Below, in pieces: positions 1 to 7,688 of a stretch of DNA of 64,000 bases (its first letter is position 1; each line of letters begins with the position of its first letter). The translations under genes were made by a program, and so were the position numbers. The notes below the pieces were generated by a model, which saw nothing but the letters and a program-made list of their open reading frames with translations, was not told where the DNA came from and made no database searches. This stretch comes from Chitinophagaceae bacterium LGM1. Its GTDB lineage: Bacteria; Bacteroidota; Bacteroidia; Chitinophagales; Chitinophagaceae. Where the stretch lies: the NCBI GenBank assembly GCA_018604165.1, contig CP075895.1, positions 1,917,001 through 1,981,000 of the forward strand, in the 5' to 3' direction.

Positions 1-197
1 ACTCGATGGTTGCTAAACTGATAGCTGTAGCACAAACACGCGAAGAAGCGCTTGATACAATGGAGCGCGCACTGAGCGAGTATGTAATAGAGGGTGTAAA
101 TACCACTATCCCATTCCATCAGCAATTGATGAAAAACGAAGATTTCAGGAAAGGCAACTTTACAACCAAATTCATTGAGAGTTTTGAGTTGAAATAA
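1..197 (+). CDS. accC: Biotin carboxylase, C-terminal fragment (5' end outside window)
   Basis: The reading frame is open from the first base, so this is the last ~65 residues of a longer protein. The residues SMVAKLIAVAQTREEALDTM, the segment around VIEGVNTTIPFHQQL and the ending GNFTTKFIESFEL match the C-terminal domain of AccC, the ATP-dependent carboxylase of biotin on BCCP in acetyl-CoA carboxylase (first step of fatty acid synthesis, cytoplasm). The short end right after TKFIE is typical of true AccC; the second biotin carboxylase in the window (48613-50094) has a longer tail and is probably from another acyl-CoA carboxylase. A terminator hairpin follows. Family certain, exact complex inferred. 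Confidence 0.88.
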   Translation, partial: SMVAKLIAVAQTREEALDTMERALSEYVIEGVNTTIPFHQQLMKNEDFRKGNFTTKFIESFELK

Positions 198-216
198 GGT
201 TACACTGTCAATAATT

Positions 217-275
217 GTAAAGAGCTTTGCTAAGGATTTGCTAAGAGCAATGAATTGTAAAGCTCTTTACTTTTT
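217..275 (+). terminator. Terminator hairpin after accC
   Basis: A perfect 12-bp inverted repeat (GTAAAGAGCTTT at 217-228, AAAGCTCTTTAC at 259-270) is followed by five T. The 30-nt loop is long for an intrinsic terminator. Confidence 0.55.
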
Positions 276-314
276 AATTAGTTAATTTCGCACCCATATT
301 TACAGAACATCAAT

Positions 315-1364
315 ATGTCTAAAACATTACTCATAACAGGTGGTGCAGGTTTTATCGGTTCTCATGTTGTCAGGTTGTTTGTAAACAAATACCCTGATTA
401 TACAATCATCAATCTTGATGCATTAACCTATGCAGGCAACCTTGAAAACCTGAAAGATATTGAGGATGCTCCTAACTATACATTTGTAAAAGCAGACATC
501 ACAGATGCACCTGCTATGTACGAACTGTTTGACAAATACCAGTTTGATGGTGTGATACACCTGGCAGCCGAAAGCCATGTGGATCGTTCCATTACCAACC
601 CCAATGCATTTATACAAACCAATGTAATGGGTACTGCCAATCTGCTGAATGCGGCACGCAAAGCATGGGATGGCAAATATGATGGTAAGCGGTTTTACCA
701 TGTATCAACAGATGAAGTATATGGTTCACTTGGTGAAACAGGTTTCTTTTTAGAAACTACACCATACGACCCTCAATCGCCCTACTCTGCTTCCAAAGCG
801 GCATCAGACCATTTGGTACGCGCTTATGGCAACACATACCACCTGCCTTTTGTACTTACAAATTGCAGCAACAATTACGGCCCTAATCATTTTCCTGAAA
901 AGCTGATACCACTTTTCATCAACAACATACGAAACAACAAACCACTGCCCGTATATGGCGATGGCAAATATACCCGCGACTGGTTGTATGTAGTTGACCA
1001 TGCAAGAGCTATCGATATGGTATTCCACAATGGCAAAAACGGCGAAACCTACAACATTGGCGGATTTAACGAATGGCAGAATATAGAATTGGTGAAACTG
1101 CTGTGCGAAAAAATGGATGAAAAGCTTGGGCGTGAACAGGGAACATCTGCACAACTGATAACTTACATCAAAGACCGCCCAGGACACGACAGGCGCTATG
1201 CTATTGATGCCAATAAAATAAAAAATGAATTGGGCTGGGAGCCGTCAGTTACTTTCGAGCAAGGGCTTGCAATAACGATAGATTGGTATCTCAACAATCA
1301 GGAATGGCTTGACCATGTTACATCAGGCGATTATCAAAAATATTATAATACTCAATATAGTTAG
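315..1364 (+). CDS. rfbB: dTDP-glucose 4,6-dehydratase
   Basis: Converts dTDP-glucose to dTDP-4-keto-6-deoxyglucose, a precursor of dTDP-rhamnose and other deoxysugars for surface polysaccharides. The 349-residue length is standard. The NAD-binding motif TGGAGFIGSH lies at residues 8-17, STDEVYG near 131-137 and the catalytic YSASK near 157-161, as in extended SDR enzymes. rfbA follows after the interrupting gene at 1403-1753. The TAG stop codon at 1362-1364 is the first three bases of the inverted repeat that flanks that gene, so the insertion seems to lie exactly at the rfbB end. rfbC and rfbD are not nearby. Confidence 0.96.
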   Translation: MSKTLLITGGAGFIGSHVVRLFVNKYPDYTIINLDALTYAGNLENLKDIEDAPNYTFVKADITDAPAMYELFDKYQFDGVIHLAAESHVDRSITNPNAFIQTNVMGTANLLNAARKAWDGKYDGKRFYHVSTDEVYGSLGETGFFLETTPYDPQSPYSASKAASDHLVRAYGNTYHLPFVLTNCSNNYGPNHFPEKLIPLFINNIRNNKPLPVYGDGKYTRDWLYVVDHARAIDMVFHNGKNGETYNIGGFNEWQNIELVKLLCEKMDEKLGREQGTSAQLITYIKDRPGHDRRYAIDANKIKNELGWEPSVTFEQGLAITIDWYLNNQEWLDHVTSGDYQKYYNTQYS

Positions 1365-1396
1365 TCGTAAGTAATAAGTAGTAAGTATTAAGTTAG
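1362..1396 (+). repeat. Left flanking repeat of the four-helix-bundle gene
   Basis: A run of TAAGTA-like units (TAGTCGTAAGTAATAAGTAG and onward) that recurs inverted at 1758-1793. It begins at the rfbB stop codon. A related stretch occurs at 21743-21775. Confidence 0.7.
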
Positions 1397-1402
1397 TGGC
1401 TG

Positions 1403-1753
1403 ATGACATTTCAAAAATTTGAAGACATTATTGCTTGGCAGAAAGCGCAAGATTTTACTGTTGATATTTATTCGCACTTCAGAAATATAAAAGATTTTGC
1501 TTTCAGGGATCAGATATGCAGAGCAAGTGTAGCAATTTCAAGTAATATAGCGGAAGGATTTGACAGAAACAGTAATGCAGATTTTGCAAGGTTTTTATAC
1601 ATATCAATCAGCTCCGCAAGTGAGGTGAAGTCAATGATTTATCTAGCGTGTAGGCTTAATTATATGAATGAGCAAACTAAATTAAATTTATTAAGCCAAG
1701 TGAATGAAGTTTCTAAAATTATTAGAGGGCTTATTAAATCAATATCAGAATAA
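1403..1753 (+). CDS. Four-helix-bundle protein (23S rRNA intervening-sequence family)
   Basis: A 116-residue protein of the family first met as the ORF inside 23S rRNA intervening sequences. Diagnostic features are FEDIIAWQKAQ near the start, RDQICRASVAISSNIAEGFDR in the middle third (quoted here as one motif region at residues 35-55) and a helical C-terminus. The fold is a small four-helix bundle; biochemical role is unknown, although the related Avd protein of diversity-generating retroelements binds nucleic acid and reverse transcriptase. No reverse transcriptase or variable repeat is nearby. It lies between rfbB and rfbA on the same strand, bracketed by inverted TAAGTA repeats, which suggests insertion as a cassette. 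Confidence 0.88.
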   Translation: MTFQKFEDIIAWQKAQDFTVDIYSHFRNIKDFAFRDQICRASVAISSNIAEGFDRNSNADFARFLYISISSASEVKSMIYLACRLNYMNEQTKLNLLSQVNEVSKIIRGLIKSISE

Positions 1754-1757
1754 AAGA

Positions 1758-1793
1758 AATACTTACAACTTATTACTTACTACTTACAACTAA
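1758..1793 (-). repeat. Right flanking repeat of the four-helix-bundle gene
   Basis: The complement of this stretch reads TAGTTGTAAGTAGTAAGTAA and onward, closely matching the left repeat at 1362-1396 in inverted orientation. Confidence 0.7.
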
Positions 1794-1801
1794 AAAAATA
1801 A

Positions 1802-2668
1802 ATGAAAGGCATAGTATTAGCAGGTGGTTCAGGTACACGTTTGTATCCTCTTACTATAGCAGTCAGCAAGCAGTTGATGCCTGTGTATGATAAACCGATG
1901 GTGTATTATCCGTTATCTACACTGATGCTGGCAGGTATCAGGGAGATACTGATTATTACCACCCCCGAAGACCAGGCAGGGTTTAAAAAACTATTGGGTG
2001 ATGGTAGCCAAGTTGGTTGCCGTTTTGAATATGTAGTACAACCAAGCCCTGACGGACTTGCGCAGGCGTTTGTATTGGGTGAAGAATTTATTGGCAACGA
2101 CAGTGTTGCTTTGGTATTGGGCGATAATATATTTTATGGTTCAGGGATGGGTACTTTGCTGAAGAACAAAGTAAACCCCGATGGTGCAGTTGTGTTTGCC
2201 TATCAGGTACACGACCCTGAAAGATATGGTGTAGTGGAGTTTGATAAAAACTTCAAAGTATTGAGTATTGAAGAGAAACCTACAGCTCCAAAATCGAACT
2301 ATGCAGTACCGGGGCTCTACTTCTACGATAATGAAGTGGTGAACATAGCCAAAAACATGAAGCCATCTCCGCGTGGTGAATTGGAAATAACAGACGTCAA
2401 CAAAATATACTTGGAGAAAGGCAAACTGGAAGTAGGTGTATTAGACAGGGGAACTGCGTGGCTCGACACGGGTACTTTTGAAAGCCTGCAAGAAGCAGGA
2501 CAGTTTATAGAAGTGATAGAAAAAAGGCAGGGTTTGAAAATAGGCTGCATAGAAGAAATAGCCTACCGTATGGGCTTCATTGGCAAAGAACAACTGATGC
2601 TGCTTGCCAATAAATACATGAAGAGCGGGTATGGTAAATACCTGCAATTGATAGCAAACGAGAAATAG
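1802..2668 (+). CDS. rfbA: Glucose-1-phosphate thymidylyltransferase
   Basis: Makes dTDP-glucose from glucose-1-phosphate and dTTP, the step just before RfbB. The nucleotide-binding motif [11 protein letters not shown] is at residues 8-18, followed by [18 protein letters not shown], and LGDNIFYG lies near residue 107. The 288-residue length is normal for the short RmlA/RfbA class. The ATG at 1802 is the first possible start, directly after the right flanking repeat of the inserted four-helix-bundle gene, so its expression may depend on read-through across the insert. Confidence 0.96.
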   Translation: MKGIVLAGGSGTRLYPLTIAVSKQLMPVYDKPMVYYPLSTLMLAGIREILIITTPEDQAGFKKLLGDGSQVGCRFEYVVQPSPDGLAQAFVLGEEFIGNDSVALVLGDNIFYGSGMGTLLKNKVNPDGAVVFAYQVHDPERYGVVEFDKNFKVLSIEEKPTAPKSNYAVPGLYFYDNEVVNIAKNMKPSPRGELEITDVNKIYLEKGKLEVGVLDRGTAWLDTGTFESLQEAGQFIEVIEKRQGLKIGCIEEIAYRMGFIGKEQLMLLANKYMKSGYGKYLQLIANEK

Positions 2669-2681
2669 CAGCACACAGTCT

Positions 2682-3275
2682 ATGTTATTGTATTTAATCC
2701 CCTTTATTTCTGCATTCATTGGTTGGTTTACCAACTGGATAGCGATAAAAATGTTGTTTCATCCCAAGCAGCCTGTAAAGGTGTTGGGCATTACCATACA
2801 GGGCATCTTCCCTAAAAGGCAACAGCAATTTGCACAAAAACTGGGTGTGTTGGTAGCTACAGAACTGTTGCATTTCAACGATATTGCCGCCAAACTGAAA
2901 GACCCGAAACAGCTTGAAAGTGTTACGCCTGTAATAGAAAGCCACATTGATACTTTTCTACGTGTGAAGCTGCAAGAGAAACTACCTGTTGTTTCCATGT
3001 TCATAGGTGATAACACCATCGGCAAACTGAAAGAAGGCATGATGGAAGAAATAAACGGCCTGCTACCCGAAGTGATAGGGAAATACGCCGACAACCTGAG
3101 TGAGAAGATGGACGTTGAGAAAATGGTGACTAACAAAGTAGCCAATTTCTCGAGTGATAAACTGGAAGAAATACTGACAGCCATTATGAGCAAGGAGTTC
3201 CGCTTTGTAGAAATAATAGGGGGCGTACTTGGTTTTGTTATAGGTCTGATACAGGTAATACTGACATACATATAG
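2682..3275 (+). CDS. DUF445 family membrane protein
   Basis: 197 residues with the family signature FIGWFTNWIAIKMLFHP inside an N-terminal membrane segment (residues 5-25), a long amphipathic helical middle (residues 45-165) and a C-terminal membrane helix (about 177-195). This is the short form of the DUF445/YheB-like family, whose function is not established. It starts 13 bases after rfbA and is probably co-transcribed with it, but nothing links it to sugar metabolism. Confidence 0.85.
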   Translation: MLLYLIPFISAFIGWFTNWIAIKMLFHPKQPVKVLGITIQGIFPKRQQQFAQKLGVLVATELLHFNDIAAKLKDPKQLESVTPVIESHIDTFLRVKLQEKLPVVSMFIGDNTIGKLKEGMMEEINGLLPEVIGKYADNLSEKMDVEKMVTNKVANFSSDKLEEILTAIMSKEFRFVEIIGGVLGFVIGLIQVILTYI

Positions 3276-3299
3276 TAAATGTTTACTTGCTAAAATTAT

Positions 3300-3323
3300 C
3301 AAACATGATTTATATCATGTTTG
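3300..3323. promoter_or_regulatory. Palindrome upstream of hmgA
   Basis: Nine-base arms CAAACATGA and TCATGTTTG separated by six bases (TTTATA). It ends 11 bases before the -33 element of the hmgA promoter and has no T-run, so it fits an operator better than a terminator for the upstream genes. The binding protein is unknown. Confidence 0.4.
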
Positions 3324-3334
3324 CCCCGCAAGCA

Positions 3335-3364
3335 TTGTCTAACCGCATGATTGTTGTAATTTTA
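3335..3364 (+). promoter_or_regulatory. Bacteroidota-type promoter of hmgA-hppD
   Basis: TTG at 3335-3337, a 19-bp spacer and TAATTTTA at 3357-3364 match the Bacteroidota -33/-7 pattern (TTG, ~19 bp, TAnnTTTG) with one mismatch. The hmgA ATG is 17 bases downstream. Confidence 0.55.
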
Positions 3365-3381
3365 CTGCAAACAATAGCTTC

Positions 3382-4539
3382 ATGGCACATTACTATTCGC
3401 TTGGTAATATTCCTCATAAACGACACACACAGTTTCGCCAACCGGATGGCAAATTGTATTCAGAACAATTATTCAGTACAGAGGGTTTTTCGTCCAACTA
3501 TTCGCTGCTGTATCATATACACCCACCTACCCAAATTATTAAAGCAGAAGAACCAACTGACGTATCTCCCAAAGCATCTACCGATAATATATTAAAGCAC
3601 CGTAGTTTTCAGGGTTTCAGCGTGAAGCCCGATGCTGACTACCTGAAAAGCCGCAAAATAGTACTGTTCAATAACGACGTGCAGATTTCATTGGCTGCAC
3701 CTACCCAAAGCCTCACTGATTATTTCTTCAAAAACGCGGACGCGGATGAGGTAATATTTGTACACGAGGGTACAGGTACTTTGAAAACACAATACGGGCA
3801 ACTGCCATTCAGCTATGGCGACTACCTTGTAGTACCTCGCGGAACGATATACCAGATAGATTTTGATGGTGAGAGCAACCGCTTGTTTATTGTTGAATCA
3901 TTCAGCCCTGTTACATTCCCCAAACGCTATTTGAGCCGCTACGGGCAGTTATTGGAACACGCCCCTTTTTGTGAGCGCGATGTACGCAAACCTGAAAATC
4001 TGCAAACAATAGACCAGAAAGGCGAGTTTCTGATTAATACAAAAAAGAAAGGTTTACTATACCCCATCACTTATGCCAATCATCCTTTTGATGTAGTAGG
4101 ATGGGATGGATGCGAATATCCTTATGCACTGAGCATTCACGATTTTGAACCCATAACAGGGCGTGTACACCAGCCTCCACCCGTACACCAGACTTTTGAT
4201 GCACACAATTTTGTTATCTGCTCTTTCTGTCCACGTTTATACGACTATCATCCGCAGGCTATACCTGCCCCTTACAATCATAGTAATATTGATAGCGACG
4301 AAGTATTGTATTATGTAGATGGCGACTTTATGAGCCGTAAACATGTAACACGTGGCATGATAACATTACACCCTGCAGGTATACCACACGGGCCGCACCC
4401 GGGTGCTGTAGAAAAAAGCATAGGCAAAAAAGAAACAGGCGAACTGGCAGTAATGGTAGATACCTTCCACCCGCTGAAGATGACGGTGGATGCACAAGAT
4501 ATTGAAGATGCAGGCTACATTATGAGCTGGGCAGAATAA
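3382..4539 (+). CDS. hmgA: Homogentisate 1,2-dioxygenase
   Basis: Opens the ring of homogentisate to maleylacetoacetate in tyrosine and phenylalanine degradation, using Fe(II). The 385-residue sequence carries the expected cupin segments: VIFVHEGTGTLKTQYG near residues 125-140, YGDYLVVPRGTIYQ near 146-160, and the C-terminal metal-site region with HQTFDAHNFVICSFCPR and ITLHPAGIPHGPHPG. It is shorter than the ~440-residue proteobacterial and human enzymes but typical of Bacteroidota homologues. A good promoter lies just upstream and hppD follows 34 bases later, so the two form a tyrosine catabolic operon. Start chosen at the first ATG after the promoter. Confidence 0.92.
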   Translation: MAHYYSLGNIPHKRHTQFRQPDGKLYSEQLFSTEGFSSNYSLLYHIHPPTQIIKAEEPTDVSPKASTDNILKHRSFQGFSVKPDADYLKSRKIVLFNNDVQISLAAPTQSLTDYFFKNADADEVIFVHEGTGTLKTQYGQLPFSYGDYLVVPRGTIYQIDFDGESNRLFIVESFSPVTFPKRYLSRYGQLLEHAPFCERDVRKPENLQTIDQKGEFLINTKKKGLLYPITYANHPFDVVGWDGCEYPYALSIHDFEPITGRVHQPPPVHQTFDAHNFVICSFCPRLYDYHPQAIPAPYNHSNIDSDEVLYYVDGDFMSRKHVTRGMITLHPAGIPHGPHPGAVEKSIGKKETGELAVMVDTFHPLKMTVDAQDIEDAGYIMSWAE

Positions 4540-4573
4540 CATAAAACATCTAAAAAACTGAAAAAGCATTGAT

Positions 4574-5701
4574 ATGGAAACATTGACAGTAAGCCAGAAA
4601 ATGGCAGCAGCACAAGACTTCTTACCCATCAACGGTACAGACTATCTGGAACTGTATGTGGGCAACGCCAAGCAGTCTGCACATTATTACAAGACAGCAT
4701 TCGGCTTTCAGAGTGTAGCGTATGCAGGCCCTGAAACAGGTGTACGCGATAGGGCATCGTATGTACTGCAACAAGGCAAGATACGTTTGGTGCTTACTAC
4801 CGCGTTGAAGTCTGGCCATCCTGTTGCCGAACACGTAAAAAAACATGGCGATGGTGTGAAGATACTGGCACTGTGGGTAGATGATGCCAAAAGCGCGTTT
4901 GAAGAAACAACCAAGCGCGGTGCAAAAGCTTATCAGGAGCCTACTGTGATGAAAGACGAACATGGTGAGGTAGTAACCGCAGGCATCTACACCTACGGCG
5001 AAACAGTACACATGTTTGTAGAGCGCAAAAACTACAAAGGCATCTTTATGCCGGGTTATCTTCCTTATACATCAGCATACAACCCTACCGAAACAGGCCT
5101 GTTGTATGTTGACCATTGCGTAGGCAATGTAGGCTGGAACCGCATGAACGAAACCGTAAAATGGTATGAAGACGTGATGGGCTTTGCCAACATCCTTACG
5201 TTTGACGACAAACAAATCAATACCGAATACTCTGCCTTGATGAGCAAGGTAATGAGCAACGGCAATGGCTATGTGAAATTCCCCATAAACGAACCTGCAG
5301 AGGGCAAAAAGAAATCGCAAATAGAAGAATACCTTGATTTTTATGAAGGCGAAGGTGTGCAGCACATTGCTGTAGCAACTAATGACATCATAGCCACAGT
5401 ACGCGAATTGCGCAAGCGCGGTGTTGAGTTTTTAGAAACCCCCGATACATACTATGAAGAATTGTTTGACCGTGTTGGTAAGATAGATGAAGATGTTGCA
5501 CCATTGCAGGAACTGAAAATATTAGTGGACAGGGACGAAGAGGGTTACTTACTGCAAATCTTTACCAAACCTGTAGAAGACAGGCCTACCATGTTCTTTG
5601 AAATCATCCAACGCAAAGGGGCTAAGAGCTTTGGCGCAGGCAATTTTAAAGCGTTGTTTGAGTCTATAGAGCGCGAACAGGCAAAACGTGGCAACCTCTA
5701 A
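4574..5701 (+). CDS. hppD: 4-hydroxyphenylpyruvate dioxygenase
   Basis: Converts 4-hydroxyphenylpyruvate to homogentisate, the substrate of HmgA encoded just upstream. Two VOC domains are visible (about residues 15-150 and 175-345). The Fe(II) ligands can be assigned to His in VDHCVGNV (~180), His in QHIAVATND (~263) and Glu in FFEIIQR (~343). Length (375 residues) is normal. A strong terminator follows, closing the two-gene operon. The later pathway enzymes maleylacetoacetate isomerase and a canonical fumarylacetoacetase are not adjacent; the FAH-family gene at 57235 is far away and of the short class. Confidence 0.95.
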   Translation: METLTVSQKMAAAQDFLPINGTDYLELYVGNAKQSAHYYKTAFGFQSVAYAGPETGVRDRASYVLQQGKIRLVLTTALKSGHPVAEHVKKHGDGVKILALWVDDAKSAFEETTKRGAKAYQEPTVMKDEHGEVVTAGIYTYGETVHMFVERKNYKGIFMPGYLPYTSAYNPTETGLLYVDHCVGNVGWNRMNETVKWYEDVMGFANILTFDDKQINTEYSALMSKVMSNGNGYVKFPINEPAEGKKKSQIEEYLDFYEGEGVQHIAVATNDIIATVRELRKRGVEFLETPDTYYEELFDRVGKIDEDVAPLQELKILVDRDEEGYLLQIFTKPVEDRPTMFFEIIQRKGAKSFGAGNFKALFESIEREQAKRGNL

Positions 5702-5727
5702 TAATTGACAAAAGTTAAATACTGACG

Positions 5728-5753
5728 AAAAGGGGGCTATTTGCCCCTTTTTT
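5728..5753 (+). terminator. Terminator after hppD
   Basis: Stem AAAAGGGG (5728-5735) with CCCCTTTT (5744-5751), loop of eight, then T residues. A standard intrinsic terminator. Confidence 0.85.
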
Positions 5754-5835
5754 GATGCATTTTTATGAAAACCTTTCAGCATATATGCCGTATCTTTACA
5801 TGGCTTTTTTCTAACCCAAAAACTAAGTGGTTACA

Positions 5836-6600
5836 ATGATTAAAAAACTGGCATTCAGTTTACTATTAGCAATAGTTTGCAATGCAGCATCTGCACAAGA
5901 TGATGTGATGGCATTCCGCAATTTCCAGTTGTCGTTTAACAGGGTATCGCAAGCATGGGTAAAGTATAATGATACGCTGCAAAAAATGTTTGAGTCGAAA
6001 GGTTTACAATATCCGCCAACAGATATTTATATACGCAGTTTCAAAGCACAAAACGAAATGGAACTGTGGGCCAGGGACAACCCAGACGACAGGTACAAAT
6101 TAGTGAAACTATACCGTGTATGTGCACTATCGGGCATATTAGGCCCTAAGCGTATAGAGGGAGATAGACAAGTACCAGAGGGTTATTACTTTATCGAAGA
6201 CTTCAACCCAAAGAGCGATTTTCACTTGTCTTTGCTGCTGAATTATCCCAATTATTCAGATATGGTATTGGGTGACAAGAAAAAGCCCGGCGGCGACATA
6301 TACATACATGGTGGTTGTGTAACGGTTGGCTGTATGCCTATGACAGATCCCGGCATACAGGAAGTATATACCCTGTGCCTGAATGCAAAACTCGGCGGAC
6401 AAACATATATACCAGTACACATCTTCCCTACCCGCTTCAACGAGGCAGGGCTCAACTTCCTCGGAAGGTCTTATGCTACAGACAGCACCAAACAACAGTT
6501 TTGGGTGAACCTGAAATGGGGATATGATTATTTTGAACGTTATAAAAAAATTCAACCCGTAATGTATAATGCTGATGGTAAATATATCTATGCCAATTAA
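5836..6600 (+). CDS. L,D-transpeptidase (YafK/YkuD-type) with signal peptide
   Basis: A 254-residue exported protein with signal peptide MIKKLAFSLLLAIVCNAASA. The catalytic signature HGGCVTVGCMPMTD near residues 158-171 is the YafK-type variant of the YkuD active site, with the second Cys as nucleophile. Such enzymes form or cleave 3-3 crosslinks or attach proteins to peptidoglycan in the periplasm. Preceding conserved blocks include YKLVKLYRVCALSGILGPKR and PEGYYFIEDFNP. The ATG at 5836 is preferred over an in-frame GTG at 5827 because it begins the signal peptide directly. A TATCTTTA box about 45 bases upstream may be its promoter. Confidence 0.9.
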   Translation: MIKKLAFSLLLAIVCNAASAQDDVMAFRNFQLSFNRVSQAWVKYNDTLQKMFESKGLQYPPTDIYIRSFKAQNEMELWARDNPDDRYKLVKLYRVCALSGILGPKRIEGDRQVPEGYYFIEDFNPKSDFHLSLLLNYPNYSDMVLGDKKKPGGDIYIHGGCVTVGCMPMTDPGIQEVYTLCLNAKLGGQTYIPVHIFPTRFNEAGLNFLGRSYATDSTKQQFWVNLKWGYDYFERYKKIQPVMYNADGKYIYAN

Positions 6601-6645
6601 ACTAATCTTCAGCAAATAGCGTTATCTATCATCAGTACATATTAT

Positions 6646-7554
6646 ATGGCAGGATTTATTAAGCAGTTTGTAAAAATAGCATCGGTAGTCTTAGGGATTT
6701 CATTATTCGCATCTTGCGAAAAAGAAGTAAATATTAACCTGAAAACAGGCGAGCCTTCGCTTGTTGTAGAAGGCGTTATTGAGAACGGCTTACCACCTTA
6801 CGTATTTCTTACCCGCTCAATTGGCTTCTTTTCAACCATAGACCTTAATACATTACAGAATAGCTTTGTACGCAATGCTAAAGTAACCGTATCTGATGGA
6901 GTACGCACTGTGCAACTGAGGGAATACAGCCTTGATACAGGGGCTAATGGTAATAAGCTGTTTTTTTATAGTATAGACACAAGTGGTAGCCTGTTTCGAG
7001 GAGAAATAGAAAAAATGTATAAACTGACTATTGAGGTAGATGGGAAAGTATATGAGTCTTATACTAAAATACCAACCCCAACAAAAATAGACTCTATGAA
7101 TACAGTGCAACCAGACCCACCTTTTGATAAAGACAAAAACCCGTTAGCAAGGCAAATACGCATCTATTTTAAAGAACCGGACACAGCAGGCAATTTCGTG
7201 CGATACTTTACCCAACGTAATAGTGAACCGTATTACGCCGGTGATAACTCTGTTTACCCAGACGAGATAATTAATGGCATCTATTTTGAAACAACATTGG
7301 CACTTGGCGAACCGAGTGGAAGAGAGTTTAGCAGAGATTCTTCAACCGTCGGTTATCCGGGCGATACGGTAACCCTTAAATGGTGTGCTATTGACAGGGC
7401 CAACTACAATTTTTGGAGTACTTATGAGTATTCATTAGGTACACTTGGCAATCCCTTTGCCACTCCTATACAGGTAAAAAGTAACATAAGCAATGGTGCA
7501 TTGGGTGTATGGACAGGATATGGTGCTGTGTATAAAACGATTGTATTAGAGTAA
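6646..7554 (+). CDS. DUF4249 family lipoprotein
   Basis: 302 residues with a lipoprotein signal peptide (lipobox FASC at about residues 23-26, then EKEVNINLKTGEPSLVVEGV). The opening conserved block and PPYVFLTRSIGFFSTID are characteristic of DUF4249, a Bacteroidota family usually encoded beside a TonB-dependent receptor and thought to act with it at the outer membrane. No such receptor is beside this copy, so it is an orphan. Its last third lies just left of the transposon insertion point; the frame is intact. Confidence 0.82.
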   Translation: MAGFIKQFVKIASVVLGISLFASCEKEVNINLKTGEPSLVVEGVIENGLPPYVFLTRSIGFFSTIDLNTLQNSFVRNAKVTVSDGVRTVQLREYSLDTGANGNKLFFYSIDTSGSLFRGEIEKMYKLTIEVDGKVYESYTKIPTPTKIDSMNTVQPDPPFDKDKNPLARQIRIYFKEPDTAGNFVRYFTQRNSEPYYAGDNSVYPDEIINGIYFETTLALGEPSGREFSRDSSTVGYPGDTVTLKWCAIDRANYNFWSTYEYSLGTLGNPFATPIQVKSNISNGALGVWTGYGAVYKTIVLE

Positions 7555-7586
7555 GATTTATTACTGCATAGCTTGCATTTTTTTCA

Positions 7587-7594
7587 CATCTTTG
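7587..7594 (+). promoter_or_regulatory. Possible original trxB promoter, now separated by the transposon
   Basis: CATCTTTG here resembles the -7 box TAnnTTTG and is identical to the box at 32667-32674. No good -33 TTG is seen at the right distance. Removing the transposon and one target copy would put the trxB ATG 25 bases downstream. Confidence 0.35.
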
Positions 7595-7610
7595 CAGGCA
7601 CTATAAAGTA

Positions 7611-7642
7611 TTAATAATGGTAACTATACCCATTTACACGCA
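7611..7642 (+). repeat. Left end of transposon: target duplication plus terminal inverted repeat
   Basis: TTAATAAT (7611-7618) is the target duplication, repeated directly at 11908-11915. Bases 7619-7642, beginning GGTAACTATACC, are the exact reverse complement of 11884-11907 over 24 bases. Confidence 0.9.
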
Positions 7643-7660
7643 AGATAAATTATAAAAATA

Positions 7661-7688
7661 GGCTGACACGGTGTGCAGCCTTTTTTTT
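7661..7688. terminator. Hairpin terminator inside the left end of the transposon
   Basis: GGCTG...CAGCC stem (7661-7665 with 7676-7680, extended by CAC/GTG after a one-base bulge) followed by eight T on the plus strand. On the minus strand it is followed by TATTTTTATAA and lies just after the transposase stop, so it probably works in both directions and blocks transcription entering from the left. Confidence 0.65.

Noticed and set aside
1403-1753. Four-helix-bundle gene as Avd of a diversity-generating retroelement
   Set aside because: No reverse transcriptase, template repeat or variable target gene is present nearby.
3287-3595. Plus-strand frame of 102 codons before and over the start of hmgA
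   Set aside because: It contains the hmgA promoter and overlaps the hmgA coding sequence in another frame, with low-complexity translation.
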